Source of the DNA: Piromyces finnis
Taxonomy: Eukaryota; Neocallimastigomycota; Neocallimastigomycetes; Neocallimastigales; Neocallimastigaceae
Reading direction: 5' to 3'
DNA: 64,000 bases
Assembly (NCBI GenBank): GCA_002104945.1
Contig: MCFH01000073.1
Location: forward strand, 124,001-188,000
The position numbers were made by a program, and so were the translations under genes. A model generated the notes under the pieces. The model searched no databases. It had not been told where the DNA came from and saw nothing but the letters and a program-made list of their open reading frames with translations. Of this stretch, positions 59,878 through 64,000 are shown in pieces (the stretch's first letter is position 1; each line of letters begins with the position of its first letter).

Positions 59878-61374
59878 TTTTTATTTTTTTTCAAGATTTT
59901 GAAAAAATTGCTTTTGTTTTTACTTGAAAATTTTGGTATAATTTAATCTTTTTATTTTTTTTATTCTTTCTTTATAGTATCTCAAAACTTAGTTGTGGGT
60001 TAATATTTTCCTTTTAAATTGTCAATGCAAACTTTTCTCTACTGACGATAATAAACAATTATTAACCTTTCTTTTCTCATCAAAATTATCTTTTTTTTTA
60101 AATAAAAAAAAAAAAACTAATTTTACTTTCTCTTTCTTTTTTTAGTTGTGTTTCGATAAATTGATTTTAATATATTTAATAAACCTTAATAATTATAAAA
60201 AATATATTATTTCTTTTTTGATTAGATTGCAATATATATTACAAATATATTATATTATATTGAATATTAATTAAAATATTTTTAAACTGCAAAAAAAAAC
60301 TTTAAAGTTTTAAATTTTAATATCAATATATATTAATATAATAAACAATTTATTATTTAATTTATTTAATATATTAAAATATATATACAAATAGTAAATA
60401 ATATATATTGGAGTTTAATGAAAATTTTGTATTAAGATTTGGAAAAATTATGTAGCAAAGGAATAAATATTTTACATAAAATATAACATAAAATTTTATT
60501 TATGCGAATATTTATGTGTGTAATATCATGTGATATTATTTTTACAGAAATTTCAATTCCCTTATTTTTTTTTTTTAATATAAAAAAATGTGTATTTAGG
60601 AAGAATAAAAAAAAAAAAGTTTAATAATCTTATTAAATAAAATCTGGTTAAACATGGTAAAAAGTATTTATAATAAACGACTTTTATGATATGAACTATG
60701 CATATATATGTTGTTTTATAGTATATAAAATATATGTACTATGGAAAAAAAATAAATAAATGATTTTAAAAAGTGTATATCAATAATTAAAAAGAATAAA
60801 ACTAAATAAAGGATTTATTTTTTTTAAAATGTGGTATGAAGGAATACATATATATTATACATAGATATGCTTGGATGAAAGGAATTATGGTCATTAGTTA
60901 TTTCAATATATATTACACAAGTAATAGTGAGAAAAGTGTCAGATCAATATGAATTTGACAACCTGACACCGCATTTCCTATAATATGTGATACTTGATGA
61001 TATTAATATTATTGATATATTTTTATCTAAATATATATTCTGATATTATTATCAGTGAAAATATTTAAAATATATAATTACGCTTGATAAAATTAATTAT
61101 TTTAATAAGAAATACGTTCAAGATTTTTAATTTTTAATACTTTGTTTCTATTTACAATTTATTTTAATATATATTACATTTATTTAAATTATAAATAACA
61201 TTAATCTTAATTTTACTTTTTTTTTATTTTATTCAAATACTTAAATATATATATATTTTCCTTTTTATTTTTCTTTTTAGTTTTTTTTTCTATAATATTT
61301 AAAAAAGAAAAAAAAAATATTAAAGATTAGAAAAACATTTTAATTTATATATATAATCTTTTTTTTAATTTAAT
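59878..61374. other. Intergenic region upstream of the phosphatase gene
   Basis: Very AT-rich and noncoding. The part next to 59877 should hold the phosphatase promoter, and the part next to 61374 is the 3' flank of the esterase gene. A slightly less AT-rich segment around 60830-60990 (with AGTGTCAGATCAATATG and GACAACCTGACACCG) has no open frame of note. Confidence 0.55.
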
Positions 61375-62231
61375 CTAGAATTGATTAAAGAAATCCCAAG
61401 TTGCTTGAGGTACCCATGATTGATTTTGACCTGGATCTTTATGATCCCAAATATGACCACCAGATTCGGTACACCAACGAACTGGGAATTTTTCATCCAC
61501 AGTTTTGTAATCATAACATTTGTGTGGACCACCTCTTTCAGCTTCTTCAGCTTTTTCTTGAACAGCAACTCCACCAACGGAATTATGTTTAAGAATAATA
61601 TCACGAGCATTACGACCCATTTCAGCTGTACAAACACCATCTTCAAAACCAAGAACACCCATCCAACCAATACCATCACCAGTATGTTCTGGAAGCCAAA
61701 TATCTCTTTCAGCAGTTTCATAAACAGCAACAGCACGAAGAACCTTTTGATGATTCCAGGAAAGACCATTAGTAAACATAGAACCATAACTGAAACCGGT
61801 AGAGAAGACACGAGATTCATCAATACAGAAATCATCCTTTAATTTTTCAAGTAATTCATCAAACATAGTGTATTCAGCTCTACTCCATGGTAATTGTCCA
61901 AGAATACCTTCTGGAGCAATGAAAATAGAAGTGTTTTGAGTATCTAAAGGTTTTAAACCGTAGTATCCTTCTTGTTGGACACCACCTCCCCAACCACCTA
62001 AGCAGTGCATACCAAAGATTAAACGGTAAGGTTTATTGTTATCATAGTTTTCTGGAACATCAATACGAACGGTACGAATACCTTGAAACCATGAGAAATC
62101 AAAAGAACCAGATTTTGGAAGACTTGGAGTTTTTCCACATCCCTTTGATGGAACTGGTGCATTCTTAAGTGGGTATGGATAGGAAGATTGACCACCTTGG
62201 TATTGACTTTGGTTTTGATTTTGATTGCTAG

Positions 62232-62278
<47 letters not shown>

Positions 62279-62586
62279 GAAATACCACACCAATTATTAT
62301 TTTCAAAACCCCATTCGCCATCACTATCAGTATATACTACAGTATTACCTTGACAACATGGGTAACCAAGTCTTTCAGAAAAGCAACTATTTTGATTAAT
62401 AGCATTATTATTATCATCAGAAATACCACACCAATTATTATTTTCAATACCCCATCTACCATCACTATCAGTGTATACTACAGTGTTGCCTTGACAACAT
62501 GAATAACCAAGTCTTTCGGAAAAGCATCCAGCAGACGCCTTAGCAACAACAGCGGTAAGAGCTACAATTATAGTAGAAATTTTCAT
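61375..62586 (-). CDS. Cellulosomal feruloyl/carbohydrate esterase (CE1-like) with two fungal dockerins
   Basis: A single exon of 403 residues from ATG at 62586 to TAG at 61375. A signal peptide (about 1-19) is followed by two fungal dockerin (CBM10-type) modules (about 21-54 and 68-102). Each has the pattern [23 protein letters not shown] and ENNNWCG, and they are nearly identical to each other. A poly-Asn run (about 104-118) and a Gln/Ser linker lead to an alpha/beta-hydrolase of the CE1/PHB-depolymerase-like type. It has an oxyanion-type [10 protein letters not shown] (about 193-202), the nucleophile motif GFSYG with Ser266, and a C-terminal catalytic His in ESGGHIWDH (about H378). Such enzymes release ferulic or acetyl groups from arabinoxylan. 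Fungal dockerins fix enzymes on scaffoldins of the secreted cellulosome, and they are the best evidence that the host is a gut fungus. The exact ester specificity cannot be read from sequence. Confidence 0.93.
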
Positions 62587-64000
62587 TGATCTTAAATAGT
62601 ACCTTTTATAACAATTTATATTATTATTATTTATTTTTTAATTATAAAAGTTAAAGTAAAAAAAAATATGTTTAAAAGGAAAAAAGTATTATATATATAT
62701 TTAAAATTATTTTATAAAAAAAAAACGAATAATATATATTTTTAAATAATTAATAATAATTATATAATAGGAAAATCTGTAAATCTGTAGAAAAATTTAA
62801 TTTATTTTAGCTTTATTAAATTATTGTAACCAATAAGATTTTAATAATAATTATTGTTGTATAAAGGGTGACATTTTCATATAAGACCGCCGCTTTATTA
62901 ATTTTGATCTTTTTTCCTATTTTATTTGGTAAAAATAACAAAGTTGTACCTTTGTGTTAAAAAAAAAGTTCTTTTTTTTTTTTGGTAAAAACTACCATGC
63001 TTTTAAAATAAATCCTTGGTAATGAAACATTTTTTTTTATTATTCTTGAAAAGAAATGATATATCAATTTTAACATATTTAAGAATGCACAAAATGCAAA
63101 AAAAAGAAAACAAAAAAATATTCATATTATTGGAATGAAGATATAAAATACTATTTAAGAATGTCATCTTAAATTAAATTTTAACTAATCAAATGAAAGT
63201 ATTCTTGGGTTATATCTCCATTTATAGAAATTAAAAATGTTTCCAAATTTTATCTCAAAAAAGTTCCAAGATAAAGAAAAAAGGGAAAAAGAAAAAAAGA
63301 AAAAGAAATCCAAGGCAAATTAAAGGTGAAAAACTCTTATAAATTACTTGTTCATATAAAGAAAAAAAAGATTATTTTTATTATTAAGTCTATACTTTTA
63401 TTCATTATTCTATTTTTATATTAAATAATATCAAAGGAACTTTTGTATAAAGAATGTATTAAAGTTTGTCTTTATTATATTTATTTTTATATTACTTTTT
63501 CAAAGTAACAATAACAACAACAAACAATAACAACAACAACAACAACAAAATTTTATATTTTCTATTTAAATAATCGTGAAAATAAGATTTATATTATTTT
63601 ATTAGGTTAACATTTTTTTTAAATTTTAATTAAAAGATTTATTTTATAATTTTGGTTAATAAATTTCACTAGTCTTCCTATATCTTTGAAATATTTACTA
63701 TTTTTTATTTAAATGACAATACTTGTCGTTAGTGTCAATATTCATTATCATTTAAAATTTAAAGTAGACAATAATAAATGAATAATAATATATATATTTA
63801 AATAGTTAATTATATATAATAATATAATATTAAAGTTGTAATGATAAAAAAAATTCTTTCATTTCAATTCAATTGCATTTTTAAATAGTAAATAATATAC
63901 ATTCTTCAGAAAATAATAATTTAAGAATGAAAACTGTATACTTGACTTATAAAATATTACTACCATCAATATTGTATTTTTTTTTTATACACAAGATTGA
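62587..64000. other. Upstream flank of the esterase gene and window end
   Basis: AT-rich noncoding DNA. It should include the esterase promoter near 62587-62700. An AAC triplet run lies at about 63509-63548. No gene is recognisable up to the right edge. Confidence 0.55.

Noticed and set aside
61375-62586. Bacterial contamination or bacterial origin of the esterase locus
   Set aside because: CE1 enzymes of gut fungi often derive from bacteria by old transfer, but this one carries fungal dockerins and sits among spliced eukaryotic genes, so the locus is fungal. Any transfer would need a phylogeny.

Overview
The window is nuclear DNA from an anaerobic gut fungus (Neocallimastigomycota); I cannot name the genus. 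The evidence is: very AT-rich spacers full of homopolymers and AAT/ATT microsatellites; short spliceosomal introns with GTAAGT/GTAAAT donors and TAG acceptors; an esterase carrying two N-terminal fungal dockerin (CBM10-type) modules; and CotH-kinase proteins with hevein-type chitin-binding modules. All coordinates and exon joins were worked out by eye from reading frame, splice signals and family motifs.

Layout. 2387-4853 (+) is a seven-exon TRM13 tRNA 2'-O-methyltransferase gene. 5788-8078 (-) is a five-exon MUL1/MULAN-type membrane RING E3 ubiquitin ligase. 9541-13834 (-) is a seven-exon ABCA-type half transporter that includes a 10-nt micro-exon. 16752-20168 (-) is a single-exon, 1138-residue protein with a cyclin-like fold. 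20169-27465 is a 7.3-kb gene-poor stretch holding a G-rich minisatellite.

27481-53630 is dominated by one family of non-LTR (LINE) retrotransposon: an intact copy on the minus strand (27481-33172), an intact copy on the plus strand (41475-47160), a 5'-truncated copy (47195-47960) and a frameshifted full-length copy (47972-53630). The two intact copies have 15-bp and 12-bp target-site duplications and encode 1507-residue proteins differing at about a dozen positions outside an Asn-rich tract, so they inserted recently. Each full-length copy starts with two tandem monomers of about 124 bp rich in potential hairpins. Between the two divergent intact copies lies a tandem pair of secreted CotH-kinase/CBM18 genes (33985-36490 and 38148-40780) with identical five-exon architecture.

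53632-64000 returns to host sequence: a ZIP metal transporter with an apparent one-base frameshift (55349-56810, +), a membrane-anchored purple-acid-phosphatase-like metallophosphoesterase (57738-59877, -), and a double-dockerin CE1/feruloyl-esterase-like enzyme (61375-62586, -) expected to join the extracellular cellulosome.

The host genes do not form a pathway. They are ordinary housekeeping and secretory genes, with two niche-specific groups: the CotH/CBM18 pair and the dockerin esterase. I found no tRNA, rRNA or CRISPR.
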